Source: Heligmosomoides polygyrus polygyrus (Eukaryota; Nematoda; Chromadorea; Rhabditida; Heligmosomidae). From it: a stretch of 64,000 nt of DNA. Positions within the stretch are counted from its first letter, which is position 1; each line of letters begins with the position of its first letter. A model generated the notes under the pieces. That model did no database searches and was not told the origin of the DNA. It was given only the letters and a program-made list of their open reading frames with translations. Made by a program: the position numbers and the translations under genes. The stretch lies in contig OX377205.1 in assembly GCA_947396885.1 (NCBI GenBank), positions 77,224,969-77,288,968 on the forward strand. The letters are read 5' to 3'. Of the stretch, positions 26,401 through 36,148 are shown piece by piece.

Positions 26401-29400
26401 CTTTACTATATTTTAGGTTCTGTATGGCATTGTATTCTAGAACGTTCGAGCTATACGCCTGTCGCCCTAAGCCAGACGGCAACAACACCAAGTAGTAGTG
26501 TTGTTGCCGTCTGGCTAGTAGTACTCAAGTCTTGAAAAATGATTGGACCACTGTTGCAGAACTTTTCCGACAACCTAGTAGAAAATCTAAAATCTTTTGG
26601 TGTGTCATAGGATAGAGCTGCGCCATACATTAGCTCAGCACGCGATGTTTGTTGAGCTACATGCGCAGTCGCTGATTTCTCCGCAGTTGCTGAGTTAATG
26701 AGAGGTGAAACGTTTTTTTAATTTTTCGTATCTTATAGTAACTCTTTACTATTGATTCTGCCAAGTTCTACATTTGTAGGCATCTAAGAAACTGGTAATG
26801 GTAAGGGGTTGGGAATTTAATGACTATTCGAACAATTAAAGCCTTTTGTGGAAACACTATGGTAGGTTAAGATAAAGTTTTTAAACCAACTTTTTCAAGT
26901 TTGTTGAAACGTGAAAATTCGAATTGAAAGCGTACGACCAGAAGAAAGTAAAACTATAAAAGGCAAAAAATTTCGGCAAAAAGGATTTTATCGTGTTATT
27001 ATACTTTTAGCCCAAGCTGGACAACCGCGGCATTGACGACGCTCTGGTGTCACCCACTTCTTCTTAAGATGAAAAAGCTCATAGAGAGAGGAGGTCAGCA
27101 GACCTAAAAGAATTTTTATTGTCATATAAACTATAGCGTTGACTAATTAACTTTCCTTTCCTATTGCACTGTAGATTGAACAGTTTTCAAGTGTAAATGA
27201 AGCACTGCAGGGAAGGTTGTAGCGGAGGTACTCAAATCATTTTTCAGTAGTGCGAGTTCTTTTGTTTTATTTTGTTCTTTAAGCTAATTTTCCAGAAAGA
27301 GGTTTGTTTTAGTTAATTTTTTCAGCACTGGATCTGACTTGCATGATGAAGTGCACAAGGATTCTGCTCACCTTTGCGTAACATGAATAAAGGTGTAAAT
27401 ATGAAGTTACTATTTGCTCATATTTAGGAGAAAAACGCTATTCTACACGATAGTCCTGATCATCCCTACAGTACTGATGGCATTTCTTACCATGGCCGTA
27501 TTTTTCCTGCCAACAGACTCAGGTAGTCCAACTCTATATAATTCAGTTAATCCATGTGTCACGTTACCCGTCATGACTATGTGGACCAAACCCAAAGGAC
27601 GCTTTGAAAACGGCGGCATATTCTATCCCGCTCTCTTTTTGAGCTCTACTCTAGTGGATACAAGCCAATTTATAATCCCAGCAACCGATCATCCATGTTT
27701 CTTAAGCGGTCAGCGCGTGAAGGTGTAGATGGGGTTGTGCGTAAAATGTACAAAAAATAGGTCCTGTCGAGAGTTAGTGGGGTGGGAAGGGTGGGGAATC
27801 GGTTCAGTGGTTCTGCTTCAGACAGAAAATAGTATCGTCCAATCGATTTATCTAGATTTACGCAAATTAGGCACTTTGGATTGAGATTCTCACGACCACG
27901 TGTAATAAGAGAAAACTCATTTGTGTGTTGTCTGCAGGTTCATCTGTTACCACATAGAGAACGGGTACTCCGGGACATAAATCGCGTGAACGGTATAGAG
28001 GGTGGACTGCCTTCGTAAGAGCTGCTTCGATTATCCTACCCTACCATATCCTACTACCACTATACTACTATGCTATACTATAGTAATACTACATGTAAGA
28101 CTAGTTCTTGAAGGTAAGAAGTATTGCCACGCGGATACTGGAGCGGTCTTGACGAAGGCAATATTAATAATATTTACAGTAATACACTACATGTAAGACT
28201 AGTTCTTTCTTCTATGAGTATCTGTACTGTACTACAGTAATACTACATGAAAGACTAGTACAAAATATTGCTCTTCTTCTATGAGTAATGGACCGCTGCT
28301 CGCCTTTATTGTATTGCCACGCGGATATTGGAACGGTCTTATCGAAGGCAATATTAAAAACATTTATTATTCACAAAACGTGATCTACTACCAAATAGTC
28401 GTCGTCTTCCGGTATTAAGGGGCAGATCGGGAAGCTGTCGTGCCGGAGGCGATATTGAGGGTTGGTATTGAGCACGGTGTGACGAAGTCCGTGTGTGAGT
28501 CAGAAGACGTGCGTACGACTCCGTGAGACGTGAGACCTGAGACCTCAAGTATCTGAGCCCCTTTTATACGGTGAGCGGCGACGGAAGCGGCATGGTGGAA
28601 TGCAAGCCTCTGCTGTAGTATTCAAGATTAGCCAGCAGATATGGAATCTGAGAAGGTAATGTCGATTGAAATAAATCAGAAATAGAATTAATGAGAAACC
28701 TCTATCTACATTGTAGCGATTGCTACAACTATACAACTATACTATAGTAGTACTGCATGTGAGACTAGTTCTTGAAGGTAAGAAGGTCTAATGCAGAATA
28801 GAAGTCGGCCAAGGTGTTCTACTATCGGAGGCATTCATGTATTCAGCCAAAGCCTCGTGACTTTTTATGTGTCCAGCAGAGACGGAGCAGACATTGCCCC
28901 AACAGAACGTGGCGCCACTGGCGTGTCGAACGTCCCTCTCGGCAACGAGTGAGCGCCATTCGCCAATTTTAATTGATTAATTTTCCATTTCATCTTTATT
29001 TTTTCGTAGCTTCGATTTACGGCTTACGAAAATTCGGATTTTATTCACGCATACCACTGCAGGACGGCTCCAAGACATTGCTCGAACATCGCATTCGTAG
29101 GTTCTACTAGAAAAGGTGCACTTTGAAAGTCATAGAGCTGATGGTGCTTTATTAGTGTAAGCATCAACATGTAAATGTGTCATTGTAAGCATGTAAATGT
29201 TATTTAAAAACATATTACAAATTAAATAAGCGATTCTCCGATTTAGGCGAAAAAGTGACCTTAACGACCTATGTACTTCTCTCCATCGTTGTCTTTTTGC
29301 TGCTCGTCTCAAAGATTCTTCCACCGACTTCCAGTACAATTCCGCTCATGGCGAAGTGAGTCGCTTGTGCACCGCGTTCAGTGCGCAAGTTTCATTATCG

Positions 29401-32400
29401 AATTGTTGAACAAAATTTAATCCGAGTTGTGGCTGTACTTTTACTCGTTGTTGGGTCAGGCCAGGTCCTGATCCTTTCAGTGACTGCAGATTGCAATAAG
29501 TATAGAACCAATAAGAAAGCTTGGTTTGGAGATTAATTAATTAATTAATTAATTAATTAACTTACTTATTAATTTGTTAGGTTGTCCCATAAGTCTTCGC
29601 CGTTTTTTTTTCAACGATTCACTGCAGATTTCGCCGGCGGTCTCTTGCATAGCGCTGCACAGCTTTCGAAAGAGAATCATTTGCTCTATCAGAATATATA
29701 TTGCATTTCTTTTTTCATCATGAATTTTGTCAATTTTTAGGTCGTTGAAGTGAAAAGTGAAAAAGGGAAAAGTAGCCATTTACGCACTTGTTCTCTCCGC
29801 TAAAGTTTGTAATTTTTTGCGCAGTTTTTTATGTCATTTGGAAGACAATGTTTTGTACTATAAGAATGCGTGTTGGTACTATTTGTTCACTTGTCCTTTA
29901 TTGATTTTTAGGTCATAAAATTGAGACGTCCGAAGGAGGATGGTTATTTTTGCCGACAGCTCCTGCTCTCTGGTTGGACTTTTTGTGTTGGTGTTATACA
30001 GAAATCAGCGTGAGCCAATAAACGCGACACAGATTCTTACTGAACAAGACATCTTCTTCCAAACGACGTATAACACCAAGCAAAAAAGTCCAACCACAGA
30101 ACCGAAGCTTTGGTAAAAAATAGGACGGAAAAGTCGGAATTCCCAATTTGATGGCCTAAAAATCAATAAAGGGCAAGTGAGAAAATAGGACCAACACATA
30201 TTCTTGTAGTACAAAGCATTGTCTTCCAAGTGCTACAAAAAACTGCGGAAAAAATTGCAAACCGAAGCGAAGAGAACAGGTGCGCAAATGACTACTTTTT
30301 CACTCTTTCGCTTTTCACTTCAACGACCTAAAAATTGACAAAATTCATGATGAAAAAAGAAATGCAATACATATTCTGATAGAGCAAATCAATCTCTTTC
30401 GAAAGCTATGCAGCGCTATGCAAGAGACCGCTGGCGAAATCTGCAGTGAATCGTTGAAAAAAAAAACGGCGGAGGCTTATGGGACAACCTAATATTTTTA
30501 TATTGCCCTGGGTCATGGGATGGAGCTACTTGCTTGTGCATTTAAAACAGCCCGAAGACAACCTCTACTTCCAACCTCCATTTCACTCAATGTTTTCAAT
30601 TTTCCAACAACTATAGGAATCTACAATATGAATAATTGTGGTCAGAGGTGGGAAATATGCAACCCGCGGGGTCGACACTGAAACAGTAAGCTCGCCGCTC
30701 CTTGTAATTATACAGCTCATTTTTGAGATCCTTCCCAAACCTTCAGTTTTTTCTAGGACCGAAGTTCTTATGTCCCATAAATCTCCCGAAAAATGCGGTT
30801 AGTTAAGTTTACGCACTACGTGGCCAAAGTCACTCATGTAGTAACGGATATGCATCAATCATCTACGCTAGTATTTAGGTATCTCTTGCTAACGTTCGTT
30901 CTCAACGTCATCACGATCCTAGTTACAGTGATCATTATCAACATATACTTCCGCTGTCCTGCAACTTACAAAATGCCGCCGTGGGTTCGCACCCTTTTCC
31001 TTGAGGTAGGAGCGCTTATATGGGATTTCTTGAACCAACACTCCATTACCCTCACGATTGCAGTGGATGCCGTTCGTAATGTGCATGCAACGGCCCAGAT
31101 CCGCATTTCGGAAGTTGGTAGATAGGCAGATGAAAGGACTCGCTCAACTACCAGGTGCAGAACGATTCGCATTCAATGCTGCAACGCACCACACATTCTA
31201 TCCCAGTCCTGATGCAACGTATTTCTTTGCCCATACTCGTTTTAGCTGCAAGAGTTTCTGCGGTACATGTCGCGTAGATGAGCAGCATTGGTAGGTGGGG
31301 GTGCGCCTGCCAATAATAACCAAACAGAGCACAGCCCGAACATATACCAGCCCATCAGGGTACCATTTGAATACGCTCTCTCTGAACGGCTTACCCATTC
31401 AAGGCGGTCTGATTGGTTTAGGCATTCCGACCTACCAATGCTGCTCACCTACGCGACATATACCGTTTCTGCCTCACATATGAAACACATATTTAGGTCC
31501 GCTTATGTGAACGCGTCAAGGTGCACAACATTGATCTCATCCGCCACATTTCATCCTTTGCCATCAGATGCACTTCGGGCCATTGACGCTATTGAGTATA
31601 TCACAGACCATCTGAGGAATGAACATGCTTACAAAATGGTGAGCAAAAACACTTTTAGGTCGTTGTGAGTTTTTGAAATTATTGCGGGCCCTCATAGTGA
31701 ACTGTTGTGGTAAGTCAGTGAACAGTGCTGTGCTGGGACTCGATCTTGTGAATGCCACGCGATTAGCATCGCGATTACGCGACATTGGTGCATACGCAAG
31801 TTTGCATAATCACTGCCAGACATGCTAGGCCTTGGTGTTTTGCTTATCCGCCGGATCTGTCCTAGTCGGAGGGCGCACAGCTAGAGAAGGTAATTGAAAA
31901 CAAACAAGGTGGCCTCTTACAGCTAGGAAATTGCAAAGAAGGGCTCTCTCGTAGGTCTATAGAATAAAAGATCTCCACAAACTTCCTTTGTACTTACCTA
32001 AAACTTGTGTTCGACTGGGTTCTCATCTACGCATGAGCATATTCTCGTGAAATAAAAAATAAAAAATATTAACACTCTTCAAAGAAAGTATCATCTCGCA
32101 GTGTCGCTGTGGTTCTTAACTGTCGAGCGTTTTGAGCTCGAGGTCAAGAACCTCTGAAATAAGAAGAAAATCTTATTATCAACGTTTCACGAAGAACTTC
32201 GCAGATGAATAAAAATAAAGCATGCCTAAAAATAAGAAGCGGTGGCAGACAAAACATTGTTTGATCATAAAGCAAATAAGCAAATTGCTCAGCAATGAAC
32301 AGAGATGTCTTTATCGCGTGACGACCCTATCAAATAATTTCGTAAGGTGTGATATTTGCCTCGTAACGTGTGCAAGCACCACATGAAGTAGTGACGTGAT

Positions 32401-34901
32401 CGATCGATATAGGAGATCATCATTACGTCGCGTTGTGCTGCGATGCTGCACTGAATGTCCCCTGATGCAATAAAAGTTTGTCATATTAGGGTGCGCAGAA
32501 AGTTTTGCAAGAATTGAGTGTTTTTCACAACAAGTAATAACAACAATAAAAACGGCGGATCACTATTCGCAGTACTCGCCATCTGTAGTCACTACATTCG
32601 TCCAACAAACAGGTAGAGTGGCGATCCCTACCTCCTAAACCAAGAGGAAAGTGATCCTGCACCTTGGAAAGTGATCCCAATCCTGCACCTTGCGCTTGAC
32701 GTCGTTACGATCGTTGAAGCTTTTGCCGGCACAGAAGGTTTGGAAGCTTCTGAAGGCATGACAATCAAGAGGCCAAGGCCTGAATAGTACGGCGGGTGTG
32801 CTAGCCATATCATAACCAGCCTGCGCAGCTCGTTCTGTGTTGCCTTCGCATGTTGGGGTCTCGCGTTGTCCATGATCATGATTATCATGCCACGCCGTAG
32901 CACAGAATGAGGAGTCTGGGCAACCTTCTTCCAAGTTTGCCTACAAAAAAACGTCTCGTACGTCACAGCCTCGCCCTCAGGCAGGGTGTCAAGCAAAGAC
33001 AGCAGTCTGAGGAAAAGAAGAATGAGAGCAGTTCTTTTCTGCAGTGCCCTCATCTACTGGGAACGGACTGCGGCCTACGGTCTACAGGAAGCCACTGCAG
33101 CTTCCTTTCAGTATTCTCGTATGACATCCTTTTTCAACCTGTGCAATAACAAACCTGATCCACGCCGTCGTTCTCTCACGATTAAGAAGATTCCGACACA
33201 CCTCCACTCGCCGTCAACGATCGTAACGACGTAAAGTGCGCGTGGAGGATTGGATCGCTTCACGTTCCTTTTGTTTCTGGAGGGACGGGATCGCTACGCT
33301 ACCTGATCGGTGAAGGAATGTCGCGGTTACAGATGGCGGCTACTGTGAATAATAGTCCGTCGTTTCTGTTTTTGTTATTACTTGTTCAATAAAATCACTT
33401 ATTTCTTGAAAAACTTTTAGCACACCCTAATAATTTCTTCTCCCCATCAGCGACACATGGCTTGGTTGGACCAGGAAAGCCAGCCAGGAAAGTCACATTG
33501 TCCTCCGGTAGACGCAAGTGACTCCTACTTCTGACTACACTAAATGCAACCATAGGTTTTTGTCAATTCAAAAGCGATCACCGAAGTTGGCAAGGTTTCT
33601 CCGACTCCGTTATTATCCTTAGACACTCTTGAAAATCTTTAAGCGCAGACAAATTCGTCTTCTTCGATCTGCTGACCATAACTGTTAGACAATGTATTTC
33701 GCCTCACGTCTTCTTCTGAGCTTGGGAAGGTCGAAAACATTTACGATACTATCCGCTCAAACGCAACTCGGCGCAACACGTGGACGGGGGAGGCAGTCCT
33801 TGGCTTCGACCGCCTTGAACATAGCAGTCGGGTTTGGTGACGTGGAATTTCCCCCATTGTACGCGTACGTGTAATGCAAGTTGCACTGAGAGGAGCCTAG
33901 GTCAAACTGGTAAAAACCCGGAACTTTTTCGAGTACTGATGGACTGCCCCCCTCGTCCACTAGTTGCGCCCGCAACTCCATAAAGCAGAGTAGTACTGTT
34001 AGGAAAAATAAACGAAGAAGCGGATACCATAGTTATAAATGAACGACCAATCATACAAGTGGTTACCGAAGAGGGTTACCGCTCATCCGCGAGTGGGAGA
34101 GGAAATGGGCAATTGAGTTTGACCTAGGACAGTTCACATAAATGTTCATATAGATCCGATCATGTGGATCGAAACCCACAGAGCTTGACGAAGACTGGCA
34201 GTTCATGGGATAGCGTTAGACGCTATCCTTTCCGTGACTCTGTCTTCTAGTTTCCTTCTACTACTACAGCAGACAAACTAGACTTCTATGTACCCAAAGG
34301 TGAAGGTTTTAAGACGTTCTCAGGTAGGCCAAATGAGAATCGAGTTTATTTGACCATCTTTCAGCAATGTGAGGATTGGAAGTACGTCGCAATGATCATC
34401 GACCGACTTCTACTTTATATCTTTTTCGGAATTACAGTTGGTGGAACATGCGGTATACTATTCAGTGCTCCATACGTCTTTCAAGGCAAGTTTTTTATGA
34501 ACAACGAGTTTCTGGACATTTTGTGAACAAAGTAGCGGTTTCTTAACGCTATCCACCCATCTGAATAACGAGACCACCTAAGGTTCGCAAACCTCCGCTT
34601 TAGACTCCATCGCATTATAATTTACCTACTTGTCAACATTTAAGTCATGTTCAAGTCTAAGGCACTATTATGTAGTCTCTATCCTTTCAGCTGATGCAGC
34701 ATTTTGTTCTTTCCTTCAGCTGCTTGCTGTAGTTTCTGATACCCAATTTCCTTCCATGCGTATTGTTGTGTGCTCTTCCATATGCAGTCCCACAGATAAG
34801 TAATTGGACAAAAATTGCTTTCGTTTGTTTCAGGAGTAAATCAGCGAGAGGTACTCCAACGACTGATCGAACTGTACAAGACCGGAGGCAGAAGCGAATA
34901 G
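14040..34901 (+). CDS. unc-29: Acetylcholine receptor subunit, UNC-29-like, paralog B (complete, 15 exons)
   Basis: Complete levamisole-receptor-type non-alpha subunit of 492 residues, near the length of C. elegans UNC-29. Exons: 14040-14091, 14278-14345, 14411-14482, 16118-16162, 16223-16332, 22490-22596, 22648-22706, 22764-22912, 27428-27522, 29247-29355, 30879-31005, 31064-31218, 31497-31638, 34365-34485, 34834-34901. Order along the protein: short hydrophobic signal (about 1-22), ligand domain with NSS glycosylation site, Cys-loop C149 to C163 with 13 residues between, M1 about 225-247, M2 about 255-277, M3 about 290-311, loop with helix [14 protein letters not shown]4 about 440-463. Loop C has no YxCC, so it is non-alpha. 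It should act in pentamers at body-muscle synapses. Odd points: Tyr261 at M2 6', FRCP (Cys315), QCEDW before M4 (Cys432), GC donor in intron 14. The start was chosen because it gives a signal exon homologous to that of C. Confidence 0.93.
15020..15760 (+). mobile_element. Penelope-like element relic with GIY-YIG endonuclease
   Basis: Frame 15033-15494 encodes [20 protein letters not shown], then [33 protein letters not shown] and ITQELAP, the pattern of the GIY-YIG endonuclease carried at the C-terminus of Penelope-like retroelements. The reverse transcriptase is missing. Downstream, 15691-15727 holds a motif with CTGAAGA, a GGCG/CGCC hairpin and GAAA that resembles a hammerhead ribozyme core. 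In intron 3 of paralog B. Single-frame survival of the endonuclease suggests a fairly young copy or a 5' truncation. Confidence 0.75.
17064..17605 (+). repeat. Three diverged direct repeats
   Basis: CCTTCAGAAGGTAGAAAATT then TTTCCGCGAG (near 17064), CCTTCAGAAAGGGCTACGTT then ATTTCCGCGAC (near 17415) and CCTTCAGGTAGAAAGTTG then TTTCCATGAG (near 17575) are alike. They precede the second Penelope relic and may be decayed internal repeats of it. Confidence 0.4.
17660..18625 (+). mobile_element. Second Penelope-like element relic
   Basis: Frame 17669-18127 encodes [40 protein letters not shown], then [20 protein letters not shown] and [10 protein letters not shown]; the downstream part of the endonuclease continues in 18140-18343 ([28 protein letters not shown]). 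A stop at 18124 and substitutions in the GETGR motif show it is dead. The 3' end (18577-18607) repeats the CTCTGAAGAAGGCG ... GTAAGCCGAATA sequence of the first copy. In intron 5 of paralog B. Confidence 0.75.
19720..21406. mobile_element. Long-inverted-repeat (fold-back) element
   Basis: Left arm 19720-20301 and right arm 20827-21406 are imperfect inverted copies of about 580 bp; shared blocks include AGGATCATTAGAAAGAGCTC, TATTTACTATTTTGCACAAA and GTTGATCTACTGCA. A unique core of about 525 bp lies between. Each arm carries a tRNA-like block with GTAGTGCTC and GGTTCGATCC-type boxes. No target duplication could be recognised. No known transposase seen. In intron 5 of paralog B. Confidence 0.75.
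20328..20699 (-). CDS. Unknown acidic protein frame in the core of the fold-back element
   Basis: An open frame of 123 codons fills most of the unique core between the two long arms. It starts [20 protein letters not shown], has an acidic Ser/Thr/Asp/Glu-rich middle ([19 protein letters not shown]) and a more hydrophobic C-terminal end ([20 protein letters not shown]). I do not recognise a family. It could be a captured exon, a transposase remnant, or chance; its position inside the element is the reason for listing it. Confidence 0.3.
   Translation of the reverse strand: MQDYNDTPTREEKKIDRRFAAILRDGAAASVNVETDENLGSGVSTDDESEWDHRDDEGEENSSTTHQNVTHFVTRFSIFLKYSWHKAGYIDDHPGCVFVTPGEYLFHLATANCFVAVVEDLNV
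22490..22912 (+). CDS. unc-29: Paralog B exons 6-8: ligand domain, Cys-loop, loop C
   Basis: Three exons separated by introns of 51 and 57 bp. Exon 6 reads [20 protein letters not shown] and ends in SSCF; exon 7 supplies [12 protein letters not shown], so the Cys-loop disulfide spans the intron at 22597-22647. Exon 8 holds the loop C region with [20 protein letters not shown]. The absence of a CysCys pair makes this the complementary (non-alpha) face. Exon 6 has Lys (SFKC) where paralog C and UNC-29 have Met. Confidence 0.92.
24012..24462. repeat. Repeat bounded by inverted TTTACGATTTACG-type ends
   Basis: The left end (24020-24075) is rich in ACGATTTACGATTTATGA and the right end (24428-24460) has the inverted form GTCGTAAATCGTAATTTTTCG. 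Inside, TTATATCCTGT and ACAGGATATAA (about 24337-24378) form another small inverted pair. A related stretch is at 29005-29035. In intron 8 of paralog B. Confidence 0.4.
24795..26210. mobile_element. Second fold-back element
   Basis: Left arm about 24795-25050 and right arm about 25938-26210 are inverted copies: GGTCTCCTAAAAGCAGGAGC matches, inverted, GCTCCTGCTTTTAGGAGACC, and ACATACACAGATATCGG matches CCGATATCTGTGTATGT. About 890 bp of unique AT-rich DNA lies between. Beyond the right arm, the - strand frame 26369-26187 reads [20 protein letters not shown], resembling mariner transposase (VTGDE ... Y), so mariner sequence may be part of the structure. Confidence 0.65.
25699..25748. repeat. 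Perfect 17-bp hairpin
   Basis: ATTAGTTCCATAGCGGG (25699-25715) is exactly complementary to 25732-25748. It lies in the loop region of the second fold-back element. Confidence 0.6.
26470..26516. repeat. Perfect 19-bp hairpin with 9-nt loop
   Basis: AGCCAGACGGCAACAACAC (26470-26488) is exactly complementary to 26498-26516. The perfect pairing and short loop differ from the imperfect arms of typical microRNA precursors; a recent MITE or palindrome is more likely. In intron 8 of paralog B. Confidence 0.65.
27428..29355 (+). CDS. unc-29: Paralog B exons 9-10: M1 and M2 pore helix
   Basis: Exon 9 (27428-27522) encodes [20 protein letters not shown], the M1 helix, then FLPTDSG. Exon 10 (29247-29355) encodes M2, [17 protein letters not shown], followed by [16 protein letters not shown]. 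With Lys as 0', Thr is 5' and Tyr is 6'; paralog C has Ile and Ser there. The 1.7-kb intron between holds the repeat cluster near 28020-28800. Confidence 0.92.
28020..28800. repeat. Cluster of short repeated units in intron 9 of paralog B
   Basis: CTACATGTAAGACTAGTTCT occurs near 28090 and 28186, with variants near 28242 and 28753; ATTGCCACGCGGATACTGGA with a following GCGGTCTT and GGCAATATTA occurs at 28122 and, slightly changed, at 28313. The arrangement suggests nested or tandemly duplicated short elements. Confidence 0.55.
29532..29561. repeat. (TTAA)n microsatellite
   Basis: About seven TTAA units directly before the palindromic mariner-derived element. A second TTAA run is at 38572-38591. 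Confidence 0.7.
29577..30492. mobile_element. 916-bp mariner-derived palindrome
   Basis: Starts TTAGGTTGTCCCATAAGTCT and ends with its inverse, GCTTATGGGACAACCTAA; a TA follows the right end. The two arms (29577-29999 and 30068-30492) are complementary almost throughout, down to GTTATAC/GTATAAC around a loop of about 68 nt. The TTAGGTTG-type end is typical of mariner elements. No open transposase survives. It lies in intron 10 of paralog B, between the M2 and M3 exons, so the pre-mRNA could fold into a hairpin of about 420 bp. Confidence 0.85.
30879..31638 (+). CDS. unc-29: Paralog B exons 11-13: M3 and cytoplasmic loop
   Basis: Exon 11 (30879-31005) encodes M3 ([20 protein letters not shown]) and ends in FLE. 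Exon 12 (31064-31218) starts [13 protein letters not shown]. Exon 13 (31497-31638) ends with the amphipathic helix segment [16 protein letters not shown]. Cys315 replaces the Gly of the FRGP turn. The loop is 3 residues shorter in exon 13 than in C and has diverged most in the middle, as expected of this family. Confidence 0.9.
31261..31465. mobile_element. MITE-like element in intron 12 of paralog B
   Basis: CGGTACATGTCGCGTAGATG continuing to TTGGTAGG (31261-31296) is the near-perfect inverse of 31430-31465. The unit fills most of the 278-bp intron; the same intron in paralog C is only 66 bp, so this insertion explains the difference. Confidence 0.7.
32111..32152. repeat. Imperfect 17-bp hairpin
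   Basis: GGTTCTTAACTGTCGAGC pairs, with a few mismatches, with GCTCGAGGTCAAGAACC across a short loop. It has the size and imperfection of a small-RNA precursor, but nothing further supports that. Confidence 0.35.
32486..33430 (-). mobile_element. Mariner element with decayed transposase
   Basis: Terminal inverted repeats start TTAGGGTGCGCAGAAAGTTT (left) and TTAGGGTGTGCTAAAAGTTT (right, inverted); similarity continues for nearly 60 bp, including CAAGTAATAACAA. TA flanks both ends (32484-32485, 33431-33432). The - strand encodes [16 protein letters not shown] and [10 protein letters not shown], the mariner second-Asp and PPYSPDL region with the third motif broken. At 945 bp it is shorter than full mariners. 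In intron 13 of paralog B. Confidence 0.85.
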
Positions 34902-36148
34902 CTCCCCGACGCGACGGGTTCTAAAACGCGATACCAAGATATCCAAGATATCCATGTCCCCCATATAATAAAGATTTAATTTAATAATTTTTGAATTTTT
35001 GTGACACTTTGTTTGCTTATTAAGGGCAAGACATTCCACGCTCAATGTCGTGACACCAAACCCAAAGGCCGCCTATGGACCATGGATGAGCGAACCATAA
35101 GGTTTATTGACTCTTCGCGACCAGCAAATATCCAGCAATCCATAGCAGAGGAGACGATGGCATCAGGCGTCCTCCGTGGTTGTTGTAGTGAGATCTCCTG
35201 AGGAAACGGGGGTGAGCATGATGCTCACTAGACCACGCGGTCCTCTCCTGGCGTTCCCGTCCGCAGTGTCAGCAGCGAATCTGGCAGGGACGAGGCCTCG
35301 CGGTAGCCATCCAGAATAGGGAGCAGAGCGAGAGGTCGGTAGACCTCGTCGCGGGAGCGTGGGACGTCGAATGTGGCGGCGCGCCCGGCGAGAGGAGGCG
35401 GAGCTCGCCGATCGATGGTGCTACGTCACCAACTTTCTCATGCTCCCTAGCTGATCGATGGCGTCACATCGGCAAGCTATCATGGGAAACGGCGCGCCCG
35501 GGCCGGCCACGGACCGAGGAGCACGCGACAATAAGCAACTGTCGACAGGCTGTGAGTCCAATACAGTATAGAAACTTATAGTTGTTTCCGCACGGTCGCC
35601 TTCTGACAAGTCTGAAAAAGACGGACAAAGCTACAGTACAAGTGCGAGAATTGCTGCGGATTGTAATAGTTTCTTAGGCTAAAGGAAGGACGATAGTTTA
35701 CCAGGATTTCACCTGTCTTCGTAAAGACAGTTTTTTCCTATCAATATGAAACTACTGTACTTGAAATGAACATTGAGATTAGCAATCCCTATGATTTTTT
35801 TGGCATTATCCAGGCTCAGGGATAACGCTCGTGGCGACCAAGAGAGGTCTGTTTAACAGCATTGGTTCCTCAACTTGACGAACTTATATACGATTCCCCT
35901 AGAACCCATGCAGCATCAGTTCATTCTCTCCAAAGAGTAGGCAGAATTTTGTTTGATATAAGAAACATAGGTATAAGGATATAAGGAATATAGGGAGAAG
36001 TTTGTTCGATCTGAACATGAATTAGTGTTAAAGTTGATTAAAGGATATACAAAAGTGACTCTTTCTAGCGATTGCTTCCAGGCCTAGAAAATCCGTAGGA
36101 TGTACACTTAGTGACTCCATTTCAACTTATAAACATGAACAACTATGC
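34902..36148. other. Intergenic B-C, first part: no gene seen
   Basis: After the poly(A) signal of paralog B there is a GC-rich stretch (about 35180-35540) with no recognisable frame and then AT-rich unique DNA. No family was recognised. Confidence 0.45.
34967..34972 (+). terminator. Poly(A) signal of paralog B
   Basis: AATAAA 66 nt after the stop codon of paralog B, in an AT-rich stretch; a typical distance for a nematode 3' end. Confidence 0.6.

Noticed and set aside
31735..31800. tRNA-Ser-like stretch (CGCGATTAGCATCGCG hairpin, GACTCGATCTTG box)
   Set aside because: The - strand has an anticodon-stem-like hairpin and a B-box-like motif, but no acceptor stem or D arm could be matched; too little for a tRNA call.
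33757..33981. 74-codon - strand frame with [21 protein letters not shown]
   Set aside because: Protein-like in places, but short, unspliced, inside intron 13 of paralog B and without a family I can name.
14040..34901. Paralog B as a pseudogene because of its huge, transposon-filled introns
   Set aside because: All 15 exons join in frame, splice sites are good, length matches the family and there is no internal stop.
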